64,000 bases of DNA from Oceanobacillus kimchii X50 (GCF_000340475.1 NZ_CM001792.1:3000592-3064591); one strand, 5' to 3'; shown: positions 54,123-62,780, counted from the first letter of the stretch. Notes: generated from the sequence alone by a model not told the origin. Numbers and translations are program-made.

Positions 54123-54818
54123 TTATGAAATAACATTAAATTCTTTATTTTCCTTATCGATGAAAGAGTCAGATTTTAAATCATTTAAAAATTCTATCAT
54201 ATTTCGTCGACCCTTTATATGCAACTTTCGGTACAGATTACTTACGTGAATCTTTACTGTTCCTTCTGTAATGCCTAATTCACTTGCAATGTTAAGATTT
54301 CTTAACCCTTCCTTTACACGATAAGCGACATGCGCTTCTTTAATGCTAATTTCAATACCATTGTCGGTTAACTTCTGATAAAAAATATCGAAATTCGTTT
54401 TTTTCAATTCCTGCACCCGCTCCAGCAAACTTTTATGAACGGATATTGGCAAATAAAAATAATCATGTTGTAAATGGTTGATAACTTGCCGTAGTTCATT
54501 CTCTTTCATTTGATATTTTTCGAGAATACTGTCCACCTGACTATCAATCATTGTATACATTTCTTTTTCAAGGATGGTTTGGACTAGAAAGATAATCTTA
54601 ATATCAGGTTGCATTTCTTTAATAATGGTCATTTTCTCCAACAATTCTTCATACGAGAGCGATTCCACATCAAATATAGCAACATCGGGACTATAGCTTA
54701 AGATACGATCCGTGATTTTCCTATCCCATGACAATACTTGTACAGCCTTACGTTCTAAAAGTCTATGTATATATTGCTTTTGTTCTTTACCGTTACTTAC
54801 ATACACAACCTCTATCAT
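54123..54818 (-). CDS. LuxR-type regulator with atypical receiver (1)
   Basis: A 231-residue protein with an N-terminal receiver-like domain and a C-terminal LuxR helix-turn-helix (ISIKEAHVAYRVKEGLRNLNIASELGITEGTVKIHVSNLYRKLHIKGRRNMIEFL, about residues 160-215). The receiver lacks the usual N-terminal acidic pair (VVYVSNGKEQ), though an Asp remains in PDVAIFDVESL. Phosphorylation by a kinase is therefore doubtful. It lies upstream of the exopolysaccharide genes on the same strand, next to a second protein of the same plan, and probably regulates the locus. Confidence 0.82.
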   Translation of the reverse strand: MIEVVYVSNGKEQKQYIHRLLERKAVQVLSWDRKITDRILSYSPDVAIFDVESLSYEELLEKMTIIKEMQPDIKIIFLVQTILEKEMYTMIDSQVDSILEKYQMKENELRQVINHLQHDYFYLPISVHKSLLERVQELKKTNFDIFYQKLTDNGIEISIKEAHVAYRVKEGLRNLNIASELGITEGTVKIHVSNLYRKLHIKGRRNMIEFLNDLKSDSFIDKENKEFNVIS

Positions 54819-54907
54819 ACTTTTTCCGCCTTACTTCAATAATCATCTATTTAAAAGATGTATATACATCATACTATAGACCCAATCATATAATTAGTGA
54901 CTTTTTG

Positions 54908-55594
54908 TCATAAAAAGTCACTTTTAGAAAAATATTCCTCTGATTGGAAAATCTCCATTAAAAATTCAATTGTTTTAGATCGATTATGGATATTTAATTT
55001 GTTATAAATTTCACTAATATAGTTTTTTACAGTACCTTCACCAAGGAATAATTTAGAAGCTATTTGTAGATTTGTATGGTTAGTCATTAAAAGATAAGCA
55101 ATATCCACTTCTCTTTTTGTTAGACGAATACCATGTTGTTTGATTTTCTCTTGAAATAATTCTTTTTTATCGATGACAACTTCCTTTAATTGCTCTGAAA
55201 CGATTCCATTTACCTCAAAAGGAAAAACAGTAGCTCCAGCTTGAACAATACGTAAAGTCTCAATACTTTGATTGATAAATAATTCATACGGAATTACTGC
55301 ATCTAATCCAATAAGCATTCCTTGCAGTAATTGTTCTTTATTTGGTGTGTTATAGATGAGGATTACTTTGCTATATGGTAATACTTGTTTTACCTTTTTT
55401 GCTTGTTGAAGGGTGTCATTATCAATATATTCTTCATGTAAAATAACCATATCCGGGATAGACTGTTCAATAGCATTCCCATCAAGTTTATTAATAGAAT
55501 TTTGCTCGATTAATGTAAGTGTGTCAACTTGTTTCAAATAATCTTTTAGATTGACTTGATCTTCTTTTCCATTCTCGACTAATAATACTTTCAT
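54908..55594 (-). CDS. LuxR-type regulator with degenerate receiver (2)
   Basis: A 228-residue protein built like its neighbour at 54123-54818. The receiver-like domain keeps VLLVENGKED, but the phospho-acceptor Asp position reads PDMVILHEEYID, with His in place of Asp. The LuxR helix-turn-helix is RLTKREVDIAYLLMTNHTNLQIASKLFLGEGTVKNYISEIYNKLNIHNRSKTIEFL. No histidine kinase is nearby. ATG behind AAGGGG. A phosphorylation-independent regulator controlling exopolysaccharide expression is the likely role. Confidence 0.82.
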   Translation of the reverse strand: MKVLLVENGKEDQVNLKDYLKQVDTLTLIEQNSINKLDGNAIEQSIPDMVILHEEYIDNDTLQQAKKVKQVLPYSKVILIYNTPNKEQLLQGMLIGLDAVIPYELFINQSIETLRIVQAGATVFPFEVNGIVSEQLKEVVIDKKELFQEKIKQHGIRLTKREVDIAYLLMTNHTNLQIASKLFLGEGTVKNYISEIYNKLNIHNRSKTIEFLMEIFQSEEYFSKSDFL

Positions 55595-55712
55595 GCTAAA
55601 CTACCCCTTTAATCAGTATGCGCTTCCCCCCAGAATTGCATATGAATAAATCCTGTTGTAAATGAAAATTCTCCCTGTTAATTTCCCCTTAGAAGAATTC
55701 CTTCTTGTTGTT

Positions 55713-56477
55713 TTAAAAGAGTCCTAGAAATTTCTTTTTTTTCGGTTGTGTTGGTTCCATTCGGTTAACATTACTATTGTTTACAAGTAATTGCGCATTT
55801 TCCTGAAGGATATATACGTAATCATTGCCAAATTTAGTTCTTACATGATCAAATGCTTCAGCCATCACAAATTTACGAGATTTAATATTATGTGCATCTG
55901 ATGCTATGAAGTGTGTCTGGTTACATTCGATTAATTGGTTGGCATACTTCTGAATATCTTTCCCAAATTTACCAATGAGACTTGCCGCTGTTACTTGTGT
56001 AAGGGCACCATTTTTCACAAAGTTGTATAGCTTATCTTGCTGTTCCATCAATTCTTGATTTCTTTCCGGGTGTACGATTACTGGAGTATACCCTTTCATT
56101 TGAATGTCAAATAACATTTGCTTAGCATAACGAGGCACACTGGCTGATGGAAATTCGACAAATAGATACTTCGAATAATTAATTGGCAATAAATCATCTG
56201 CATCTATGTCAATAATCATATCTCCATTTATTCGAGTCTCTTGTCCCGGCAAAATTTCCAATGGAATGTGGTGATCGGATAATAATTGATTTAATATATT
56301 CACATTATGAACAATGGAAGATTTGTCATTAAAATATGAACCATTCCGGTGATGTGGTGTCGCGACGATTGTCGTGATGCCTTGATTAACTGCTTGTTTT
56401 GCCATTGCGATGCTATCTTCTTCTGTTTTTGCACCATCATCGACGCCAGGTAAAATATGTGTATGGATATCTATCAT
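55713..56477 (-). CDS. PHP-type protein-tyrosine phosphatase (YwqE/CpsB)
   Basis: A 254-residue metal-dependent phosphotyrosine phosphatase. MIDIHTHILPGVDDGAKTEEDS holds the first metal ligands, ATPHHRNG the next, then PGQETRI, IVHPERN and IASDAHNI complete the PHP site. It dephosphorylates the tyrosine kinase encoded upstream and thereby controls polymer export. ATG behind GGAAGG. It begins the main transcript of the locus, since the kinase operon ends in a terminator before it. Confidence 0.93.
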   Translation of the reverse strand: MIDIHTHILPGVDDGAKTEEDSIAMAKQAVNQGITTIVATPHHRNGSYFNDKSSIVHNVNILNQLLSDHHIPLEILPGQETRINGDMIIDIDADDLLPINYSKYLFVEFPSASVPRYAKQMLFDIQMKGYTPVIVHPERNQELMEQQDKLYNFVKNGALTQVTAASLIGKFGKDIQKYANQLIECNQTHFIASDAHNIKSRKFVMAEAFDHVRTKFGNDYVYILQENAQLLVNNSNVNRMEPTQPKKKKFLGLF

Positions 56478-56835
56478 GTTGAAAAACCTTCCTTTCTATA
56501 AAATATTTTCATATCAATTATTTGAATTGTTAAACTATTAAAATCTATTATACGGTACTCTTATGACTAATACAATAATTAACTTGCATATTTGTATGTC
56601 TTAAGGTATATAACGAGATTCCTAAATAGGAAAAATTTACCACACGTAATTGTAGCAAAAATCCAAGTAAATTTCTAGGATTTTCAGTCATTAAAAAGTC
56701 ATAGATTCATCTGGAGATTCCGATGACTTTGAAAAGTGTACTCCGAGCTATGACGTCACATCTACACGACAACCCCTTACAGTGGTAATAATAAAGAAGG
56801 AGCGCATCACAGAATGGTTGCGCTCCTTTTTTCAC
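56478..56835. other. Intergenic region between kinase and phosphatase genes
   Basis: It contains the kinase-operon terminator (56797-56828) and about 300 bp of leader/promoter region for the phosphatase and the following genes. I see no gene and no motif I can name. Confidence 0.4.
56797..56828 (-). terminator. Terminator behind the tyrosine kinase gene
   Basis: On the minus strand AAGGAGCGCA and TGCGCTCCTT form a perfect 10-bp stem followed by CTTT. It separates the modulator-kinase pair from the phosphatase and the rest of the locus. Confidence 0.75.
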
Positions 56836-57531
56836 TTAACTTCCATAGTAATAATAGTAGTTCGCATCTTTCTTATCACGATCATTTAACACAGCTCCTA
56901 GCACGTTTGCGTTAACTGATTCCAATGCTTCGAGGGCTTTATTGGCTGCTTCATTATCTGTTCGTTTACTACGAACGACAAGAATCGCACCGTCTACAAA
57001 GTTGGACATCACTTGTGCATCTGTTACCGCTAGTACTGGTGGCATATCAAAAATGACTACATCATAATGTTGCTTCGCTTCTTCGATAAAGAATTGCATA
57101 CGTTTCGATCCTAATAATTCAGAGGGGTTTGGAGGAATTGGACCACAAGAGATAAGATCCAGATTTTCTACATCGCTTGACTCCACAGCATCTTGCATCG
57201 ATGTTTCCCCTACTAAGATATTACTAAGACCACGAAGATTATCTAATCGGAACGTATAATGAATGGTTGGTTTACGTAAATCCGCGTCTACTAATAGGAC
57301 ACGCTTTCCTTGCTGTGCATACACAATTGCCAAGTTTGCAGTTGTCATTGATTTTCCTTCTGAAGGACCTGCAGAAGTAAGCAGGATACTCCTTATTTCA
57401 TGATCAACTGAAGCGAATTGCAGGTTCGTACGGATGGTACGATATTGTTCTGATATCGGTGAACGTGGATTTATCTTTGTGATTAAGTGACGCATCTTAT
57501 TGTTGATGTTAGACAGTTTTTTTCGCGCCAT
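56836..57531 (-). CDS. Bacterial tyrosine kinase (YwqD/CapB/CpsD)
   Basis: A 231-residue BY-kinase. The Walker A is TSAGPSEGKSMTTANLAIVYAQQG, Walker A' is VLLVDADLRKPTIH, and Walker B VVIFDMPPVLAVTDA. The C-terminal tyrosine cluster is NYYYYYGS, the autophosphorylation site. It interacts with the membrane modulator encoded upstream and controls polymer length. The ATG at 57529-57531 follows AGGGGTGG and overlaps the modulator gene by 23 bases. Confidence 0.94.
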   Translation of the reverse strand: MARKKLSNINNKMRHLITKINPRSPISEQYRTIRTNLQFASVDHEIRSILLTSAGPSEGKSMTTANLAIVYAQQGKRVLLVDADLRKPTIHYTFRLDNLRGLSNILVGETSMQDAVESSDVENLDLISCGPIPPNPSELLGSKRMQFFIEEAKQHYDVVIFDMPPVLAVTDAQVMSNFVDGAILVVRSKRTDNEAANKALEALESVNANVLGAVLNDRDKKDANYYYYYGS

Positions 57532-58273
57532 CCAGACCACCCCTTACTGCATTTTTGGAAGTTCCACGTGAGAACTGTTCATTACGAATATCCTTTTCGT
57601 CTAAATGAGAGATTACACCTAACACAGGGATATTCAATTGCTTCTCAATATCTTGTTCTGTCTTAATCGTATTATCTAGGTACTCTAGTAAGAATGAGAT
57701 ACCCACGCCTACCATCGCCCCCAATACAATTGCAATTGCAATATTCAAGATTGGGTTTGGAGCAACTGGTGTAGGTTCTTCTGCAAGTTCTGCCTGAGAA
57801 AGAACGGAGACATTATCTACATTCATAATTTGTGGTATTTCCTCTTGGAATACGTCAACTGTCGTATTGGCAATATCAGTCGCTAATACAGGATCAGGGT
57901 CTGTTGCAGTAACGGTAACTACTTGGGAGTTTTCCTCACTAGTCACACTAATTTTCTCTGATAACTGGCTACTTGATAAATCTAATCGTAATTCATCAGC
58001 TACCGTATCTAAAATTGCAGGACTTTTAATAATAACGTTATATGTATTAATGATTTCTACATTCGTACGAATATCTGTCTGGGTAAATTGGTTTGCTTGT
58101 TCTTGGTTGCTCTGATTTACAATAAACTGTGAACTATTTTCATATTTTGGTGTCAATACAAAGTAACTTATAATTGCTGCTGCAAGCGCCGCGACTAAAA
58201 TAAACGTAAAAATTAATAAAAGGCGCTTCTTGATGACCCCAAAGATTTCCTTGAGGGATATTGTTTCTTCCAT
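57509..58273 (-). CDS. Chain-length/kinase modulator (YwqC/CapA/Wzz-like)
   Basis: A 254-residue membrane protein with two transmembrane helices (about residues 20-43 and 175-198) around an extracellular Wzz domain (YENSSQFIVNQSNQEQANQFTQTDIRTNVEIINTYNVIIKSPAILDTV...). The PNPILNIAIAIVLGAMVGVGISFLLEYLDNTIKTEQDIEKQLNIPVLG C-terminal pattern is the standard kinase-activating end. It activates the BY-kinase and sets chain length. The ATG at 58271-58273 follows GGAGG. Confidence 0.93.
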   Translation of the reverse strand: MEETISLKEIFGVIKKRLLLIFTFILVAALAAAIISYFVLTPKYENSSQFIVNQSNQEQANQFTQTDIRTNVEIINTYNVIIKSPAILDTVADELRLDLSSSQLSEKISVTSEENSQVVTVTATDPDPVLATDIANTTVDVFQEEIPQIMNVDNVSVLSQAELAEEPTPVAPNPILNIAIAIVLGAMVGVGISFLLEYLDNTIKTEQDIEKQLNIPVLGVISHLDEKDIRNEQFSRGTSKNAVRGGLDGAKKTV

Positions 58274-58593
58274 TTGTGTACCTCCAATATTTTGTGTCAC
58301 CTTTGGTATGATGACAAAAAGAATAATTTCATAATTCAGAGTAGAGGAGCCGACCTAGATCTCCACACTTTACTCGATAGTATAGATCAACCTCTTTTAC
58401 CATTCTCTTCATAGAGTTTAGATTTAAACCAATTACCAACAAAACTACCAAAATTATCCTCTACGATACGACATTATAAACCGAATTATATCATATTACT
58501 ATGTGAATTCTATATTTATTTTATAAAGTTTTGAAAATAAGGTTTATTTTTTAGGCTGAATTACCCAGTCGCGACTGAATTCCCATGTTATAT

Positions 58594-58610
58594 ATTACAA
58601 ATAGATTACA
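58594..58610 (-). promoter_or_regulatory. WalR (YycF) box
   Basis: On the minus strand the sequence is TGTAAT-N5-TGTAAT, the consensus of the essential WalRK cell-wall regulon. It lies 38 bp before the TATAAT of the autolysin promoter, a position suited to activation, though its orientation is opposite to the gene. Confidence 0.65.
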
Positions 58611-58648
58611 AATAACCTCTGAATCTATAAAATTATGTCAAAAAACGG

Positions 58649-58654
58649 TATAAT
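58649..58654 (+). promoter_or_regulatory. Probable -10 box of the autolysin gene
   Basis: A perfect TATAAT, with no good -35 at 17 bp; an activator such as WalR would compensate. Confidence 0.45.
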
Positions 58655-58841
58655 ATGATTAAATTATTGTTAATAATTGGATATTATTTAAAAATCAACC
58701 AATCTCACAACTATCGATTCGCTTCTTTAGACCTACGACATCCTAATGCTTTCAGACTTCTCCTACGATTTATCTACGATCAGGCAGAAGTATTTATTAC
58801 AATCAGATTTCAATTATTAAACTCAACTAGGGGGACTACGA

Positions 58842-59915
58842 ATGGCAAATAAGAAAATCTTTTTTTCAGTTACCGCAAGTGCAGTAGTGGCATCGGCATT
58901 TTTTGCAGTAGATGAAGCAGAAGCAGCATCTTACAAAGTAAAATCTGGGGACTCATTATGGAAAATCGCTCAGCAACATAGCACTTCTGTTTCCACTTTG
59001 AAGTCGATTAATAATTTATCTTCAGATGTGATTTATCCAAATCAAGTATTGAAAACAAGTAAGTCTAGTTCTGGAAGCTCTAGTAACTCAAACTCTAGTA
59101 ATTCTAGTTCTAACTCCAATTCCTCAGGCAGCGCGACATACACTGTTAAGCGCGGTGACACATTAAGTGGAATTGCATCTAAACATGGTATTTCATTATC
59201 TAACTTAATGAAATGGAACAACCTTTCAACTACTTTAATTTATCCAGGAGATAAGTTTGTTGTAAGCAAAAATGGTACAAGTAATTCTGGATCAAGTAAC
59301 TCCGGTTCCAACTCAGGAAGTTCAAATAGTGGTAATTCTAATTCAGGAAGCTCAAAGGTACATACAGTCAAATCAGGTGACACATTATCCGCACTTGCGA
59401 AGAAGTATAATACGAGCGTATCAAACTTAAAGAAATGGAATAACTTAAATTCAAGTCTAATTATAGTTGGACAGAAGTTGAATGTATCTTCTACTGGAAG
59501 CAGTGGCAATAGCAATAGTAGTAGTAATTCTTCTAGCAATGCAGATGTTGATTATAATGTCGATAAATTAATCAGCACGGCCAAAAGTCTAAATGGTACT
59601 CCTTATGTATGGGGAGGATCTACACCAAGTGGATTTGATTGCAGTGGTTTTATCTATCACGTATATAACAAAGCAGGCAAAGGAATATCTCGTACATCCA
59701 GTCAAGGATATTTCGATCGTTCCTATTATGTGAATTCGCCACAAAAAGGTGATTTGGTATTCTTTAAAAATACTTACAAATCTGGTATCTCTCATTTAGG
59801 AATTTACATTGGTAATAACCAGTTCATCCATGCTGGTTCTAGCGGCGTACAAATTACAAGTCTAGATAATTCATACTGGAGCAAGCACTTCGATAGCTTC
59901 AAGCGTTTTTATTAA
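58842..59915 (+). CDS. LysM/NlpC-P60 cell wall endopeptidase
   Basis: A 357-residue secreted D,L-endopeptidase of the LytE/LytF/CwlS class. A signal peptide (to about 29, EAEAA) is followed by three LysM repeats (YKVKSGDSLWKIAQQHSTSVSTLKSIN, YTVKRGDTLSGIASKHG, HTVKSGDTLSALAKKYN) joined by Ser/Asn/Gly-rich linkers, then the NlpC/P60 domain with Cys in PSGFDCSGFIYHVY, His in GISHLGIYIG and a third polar residue in FIHAG. It cleaves peptidoglycan stem peptides during growth or separation. The ATG follows GGGGGA. A WalR box upstream suggests WalRK control. Confidence 0.95.
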   Translation: MANKKIFFSVTASAVVASAFFAVDEAEAASYKVKSGDSLWKIAQQHSTSVSTLKSINNLSSDVIYPNQVLKTSKSSSGSSSNSNSSNSSSNSNSSGSATYTVKRGDTLSGIASKHGISLSNLMKWNNLSTTLIYPGDKFVVSKNGTSNSGSSNSGSNSGSSNSGNSNSGSSKVHTVKSGDTLSALAKKYNTSVSNLKKWNNLNSSLIIVGQKLNVSSTGSSGNSNSSSNSSSNADVDYNVDKLISTAKSLNGTPYVWGGSTPSGFDCSGFIYHVYNKAGKGISRTSSQGYFDRSYYVNSPQKGDLVFFKNTYKSGISHLGIYIGNNQFIHAGSSGVQITSLDNSYWSKHFDSFKRFY

Positions 59916-59933
59916 TAGTATATTTTCTAATCG

Positions 59934-59960
59934 AACCCTCGTGATGAACGAGGGTTTTTT
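59934..59960 (+). terminator. Autolysin terminator
   Basis: AACCCTCG and CGAGGGTT form an 8-bp stem followed by TTTT, 18 bp after the stop codon. Confidence 0.85.
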
Positions 59961-60004
59961 GATTAAGATCTTTTTTAAATTTCTTTTCTTTAAATATCCA
60001 CAAA

Positions 60005-60053
60005 GATAAAAGGCTACCCTCACCTTTTTACAAAATGCGGATAACCCTTTATC
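60005..60053 (-). terminator. Terminator of the NERD gene
   Basis: GATAAAAGGCTACCC (60005-60019) and GGATAACCCTTTATC (60039-60053) pair over 15 bp with three G-U wobbles, overlapping the NERD gene stop. The same arm sequences form the tkt terminator at 11881-11910. Confidence 0.65.
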
Positions 60054-61005
60054 ATTTCAAAAACCATTTCTGTTGTTTCTTATTAAATACATAGTTAGCA
60101 CTCTTCAATAAGTATTTCACAATATGCCTTGATGTTACATGTAGCCATTTGGCAGCCTCTTTATTTGTTAGTGAACGTTGAAAAATATAATAATAATCCA
60201 TCAATGCTTGTCGATGAGCATGTTTCGATGTATGCTTACAAGACTGACATTGCCACTTCCCATTATACCGGAGCATTCCTAACTTCCCGCACTCGGGGCA
60301 TGCAACTCCAGTTAAGACATCGCCTTCCTTGATTCTATATTTCTTCAAGATATTTATTTTCTTCTTTTTACATACAGATTTTAATCGATCTCCCAACTTC
60401 TCATGATTAATGATTGGCGGATGAGTCGATTTTTCCTGTTCGAGATCCGTTATTTTTTGCTGAAGTTTATTTACCATTATCACCGAGTCATTCATGGGTA
60501 TTGTATCTTGCATAATCTTCATCATTATTTTTGGATCACTTATGACGATAAAAGCCTCTATCGATAAATTGTATACCTCTTGGGACTCTAACCATTTTTG
60601 TAATTGAATTTTTTTAATTTCTAATTGTTGGAATGGAAATAAATCTTCTATTATAAGCTTTGGTTTGTATGGCACATTCTGAATTTGTTCTGAAGTAAAT
60701 TCAAATGCAGGTTCAACGATATCATTATTTACATCTATTATATAAATAGTATGCGGTGTAATAATCAAGTTATCTACCTCTAAGTATTGATTCTCAACTT
60801 TAATATACACTTCATGTAATATCGTATAAGATGCTCCTATCGCTTTTAAAGAAAAATCAACAGAAGTCATACCAAGAAAATGACGATGACTTTTGGAGTA
60901 ATGTTGTTCAATTATTTCTTTCTCCGTAAAGTCATTTCTCAATCTAGCCAATATTGATTCATACGAATTCAATATAATTGGCTTCTTCCTTTTCTTGATA
61001 ATCAT
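60052..61005 (-). CDS. NERD-domain protein with zinc ribbon and C-terminal HTH
   Basis: A 317-residue protein. Residues about 25-190 resemble the NERD (nuclease-related) domain (FLGMTSVDFSLKAIGASYTILHEVYIKVENQYLEVDNLIITPHTIYIIDVNND); the canonical order of the catalytic D/E/K residues is only partly visible (DVNND). Then comes a coiled region, a zinc ribbon CPECGKLGMLRYNGKWQCQSC near residue 240 and a HTH-like RSLTNKEAAKWLHVTSRHIVKYLLK. It may be a DNA-associated nuclease-like or regulatory protein; the function of such Bacillaceae proteins is unknown. ATG behind AGAGGAA. Confidence 0.78.
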   Translation of the reverse strand: MIIKKRKKPIILNSYESILARLRNDFTEKEIIEQHYSKSHRHFLGMTSVDFSLKAIGASYTILHEVYIKVENQYLEVDNLIITPHTIYIIDVNNDIVEPAFEFTSEQIQNVPYKPKLIIEDLFPFQQLEIKKIQLQKWLESQEVYNLSIEAFIVISDPKIMMKIMQDTIPMNDSVIMVNKLQQKITDLEQEKSTHPPIINHEKLGDRLKSVCKKKKINILKKYRIKEGDVLTGVACPECGKLGMLRYNGKWQCQSCKHTSKHAHRQALMDYYYIFQRSLTNKEAAKWLHVTSRHIVKYLLKSANYVFNKKQQKWFLK

Positions 61006-61241
61006 CCAAAATCACGTTCCTCTATCTCTATATCTTTCCATTACATTCTTTCATTATGTAGAAATATAACAAACCTAGTCTATAAAATGCACAGTAATCC
61101 TCTTATTCTACCATCAAATTGACAGTAAATTATATAATAAATCATTACTTAAAATTAAATTGATATATCTAGGTATCTGTCACAACCAACCACTTCTTTA
61201 CATAGGCTACTATTGAAAATTTAAAGATTGGAGTTGTATTT
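61006..61241. other. Divergent intergenic region, NERD gene / cupin gene
   Basis: A 236-bp AT-rich gap that must hold both promoters. I see no clear -10/-35 pair or other motif. Confidence 0.3.
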
Positions 61242-62252
61242 ATGGCAGGATTATCCCCAATGGAGTTTTATTCAAATCCAAATAGACAATACTTTTTAGA
61301 TGTAAATCAGGAGCGCCTATTTACTCGTAATGACAATAACTACATTAATCGTCTAGGAAGAGATGTATTAGATACACTTGGAGACGTGTCAATGCTGGAT
61401 ATATATTTAAGTAATGGTCGTGTCGTTGAACCACACTATCATCCGAATGCAGCTGAACTGGTTTACTGTATTACAGGAAGCGTGGTTGTCTCATTTATTA
61501 ATCCATTCACAAATGAAAGAAAAGATATTACAATTACTCCTGGAGAAGTAGCAAATATTCCGAAAGGTTGGTGGCATTGGGAGGAAGCTTCCGAAGATCA
61601 AACTCATTTATTAGCCATTTTTGATGCGCCTTATCCACAGTATATTCTTGGTTCCGATATCCTAACAAAAACACCAGTGGAAGTGATGGCACATACGTAT
61701 TGTCTTGATCCAGATACATTTAGTGAAGCAATTGCACCAATTGGTAACCAATCAATTGTTATTGGTCCAACAGATGCTTGTATACAAAATCGGGATAATC
61801 GAAATTCGGGAATAGCTGAACAAGAAACCAATCCTGAACGAGAGGTAAGCAATCCAGAAGACCATGTAGATCAACCAATATATCAACAAAACTTACCACA
61901 ATACACACCAGCGCATATACAACCACTTGGAAATCCTACACAGCAATCCAACTCTTTTCCAAATCAATCGCATGATTGGGAAAATCAACAATATCAAGGA
62001 CAACCAGAAATTCAATCAAATTGGCATCCAAAACAACAACCTTATCTATTATACCCGCAAATGAATCAAGTAGGTACAAATTTAAACTTTCATCCCCAAC
62101 AGACGATGTATCCGAATAACTCAGTAGCTCAAAGTCATCTTATCAATGAATACCCACAGCAACCTAGAAATTATGATCGCCCTGTAAATAATTTTAATGG
62201 CGGACCAGTATACTATTACCCGAATCCAAATGGTAATAACGACTCTGTATAG
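61242..62252 (+). CDS. Cupin protein with long Gln/Asn/Pro-rich tail
   Basis: A 336-residue protein with an N-terminal cupin (residues about 45-150): YLSNGRVVEPHYHPNAAELVYCITGSVVVSF with His-x-His and Glu, and PGEVANIPKGWWHWEEAS with the final His, so a complete metal site. This is like single domains of oxalate decarboxylase and spore-associated cupins. From about residue 180 to the end it is low complexity, rich in Gln, Asn, Pro and Tyr (YQQNLPQYTPAH..., QQPYLLYPQ), with no domain. Such tails are common in spore-coat proteins, so a coat role is plausible but not shown. ATG behind TTGGAG. Confidence 0.8.
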   Translation: MAGLSPMEFYSNPNRQYFLDVNQERLFTRNDNNYINRLGRDVLDTLGDVSMLDIYLSNGRVVEPHYHPNAAELVYCITGSVVVSFINPFTNERKDITITPGEVANIPKGWWHWEEASEDQTHLLAIFDAPYPQYILGSDILTKTPVEVMAHTYCLDPDTFSEAIAPIGNQSIVIGPTDACIQNRDNRNSGIAEQETNPEREVSNPEDHVDQPIYQQNLPQYTPAHIQPLGNPTQQSNSFPNQSHDWENQQYQGQPEIQSNWHPKQQPYLLYPQMNQVGTNLNFHPQQTMYPNNSVAQSHLINEYPQQPRNYDRPVNNFNGGPVYYYPNPNGNNDSV

Positions 62253-62334
62253 GTATAGGAAACAAGTCTAGTAATATTCACCACTCCTTGTCCATAAAAT
62301 GTACAAATGGACTTTTTTGAGGAGGAAATGACTA

Positions 62335-62727
62335 ATGAATACAGGGGATTATGCAGTTACAGAAGATATGCTATCTCGATATTACGAATTAAATAAGCTA
62401 CGGAAAGAAATTGACTCCGAAATGAAAGAACTGAAAGAGGTGTTTCATTCCTATATGGACCACCGGGTAGGAGAAAACAAAAAAGGGGAATTTTCAGAAG
62501 GAAGTTATCAATTAGTACGGCAAATTAGAAAAGCAGAAAAATACCGTGAGGCTGAAACTGTAGAGAAATTAGAAGAAATGCAGCTACATGATTTAATTCA
62601 AGTGCAAAAGAAACCAAATGTCACAAAAATTAATGCAGCTGCTGAATTAGGTTTACTCCGTGAAGATGAACTAGAAGATTTAAAGACAATAAGTTATACA
62701 CAAGCAATTGCAGTGAAGAAAGCATAG
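62335..62727 (+). CDS. Small hypothetical protein, charged helical
   Basis: A 130-residue protein that I do not recognise. It is strongly charged (Lys/Glu), predicted to be helical and probably coiled-coil in its first half (LSRYYELNKLRKEIDSEMKELKEVFHSYMDHRVG), with no signal peptide or membrane segment. The start ATG follows GAGGAGG. It lies 82 bp after the cupin gene on the same strand and may be co-transcribed. A structural or regulatory role is possible; nothing more can be said. Confidence 0.7.
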   Translation: MNTGDYAVTEDMLSRYYELNKLRKEIDSEMKELKEVFHSYMDHRVGENKKGEFSEGSYQLVRQIRKAEKYREAETVEKLEEMQLHDLIQVQKKPNVTKINAAAELGLLREDELEDLKTISYTQAIAVKKA

Positions 62728-62780
62728 CTCGCTTCAACTGACATAATAGGAAGAATTGATTTATGAAGTTAAACCATAAC

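Larger units (their letters stand above)
58274..58841. other. Divergent intergenic region, EPS operon / autolysin
   Basis: A 568-bp region. The minus-strand half (58280-58500) is a long untranslated leader of the modulator-kinase operon, with a TATAAT-like sequence near 58484-58492 on that strand. The plus-strand half has the autolysin promoter (-10 TATAAT at 58649-58654) with a WalR-type box upstream. The 65-codon frame at 58655-58852 is not a gene: it starts in the promoter and runs into the autolysin start. No riboswitch was recognised. Confidence 0.5.

Noticed and set aside
58660..58840. A possible riboswitch (ydaO-type) before the LysM-NlpC/P60 gene
   Set aside because: Such autolysin genes can carry a cyclic-di-AMP riboswitch, but I do not find its conserved core on the plus strand here.
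58655..58852. A 65-codon plus-strand frame before the autolysin gene
   Set aside because: It starts at the autolysin promoter and runs into its start; no ribosome binding site and no family.
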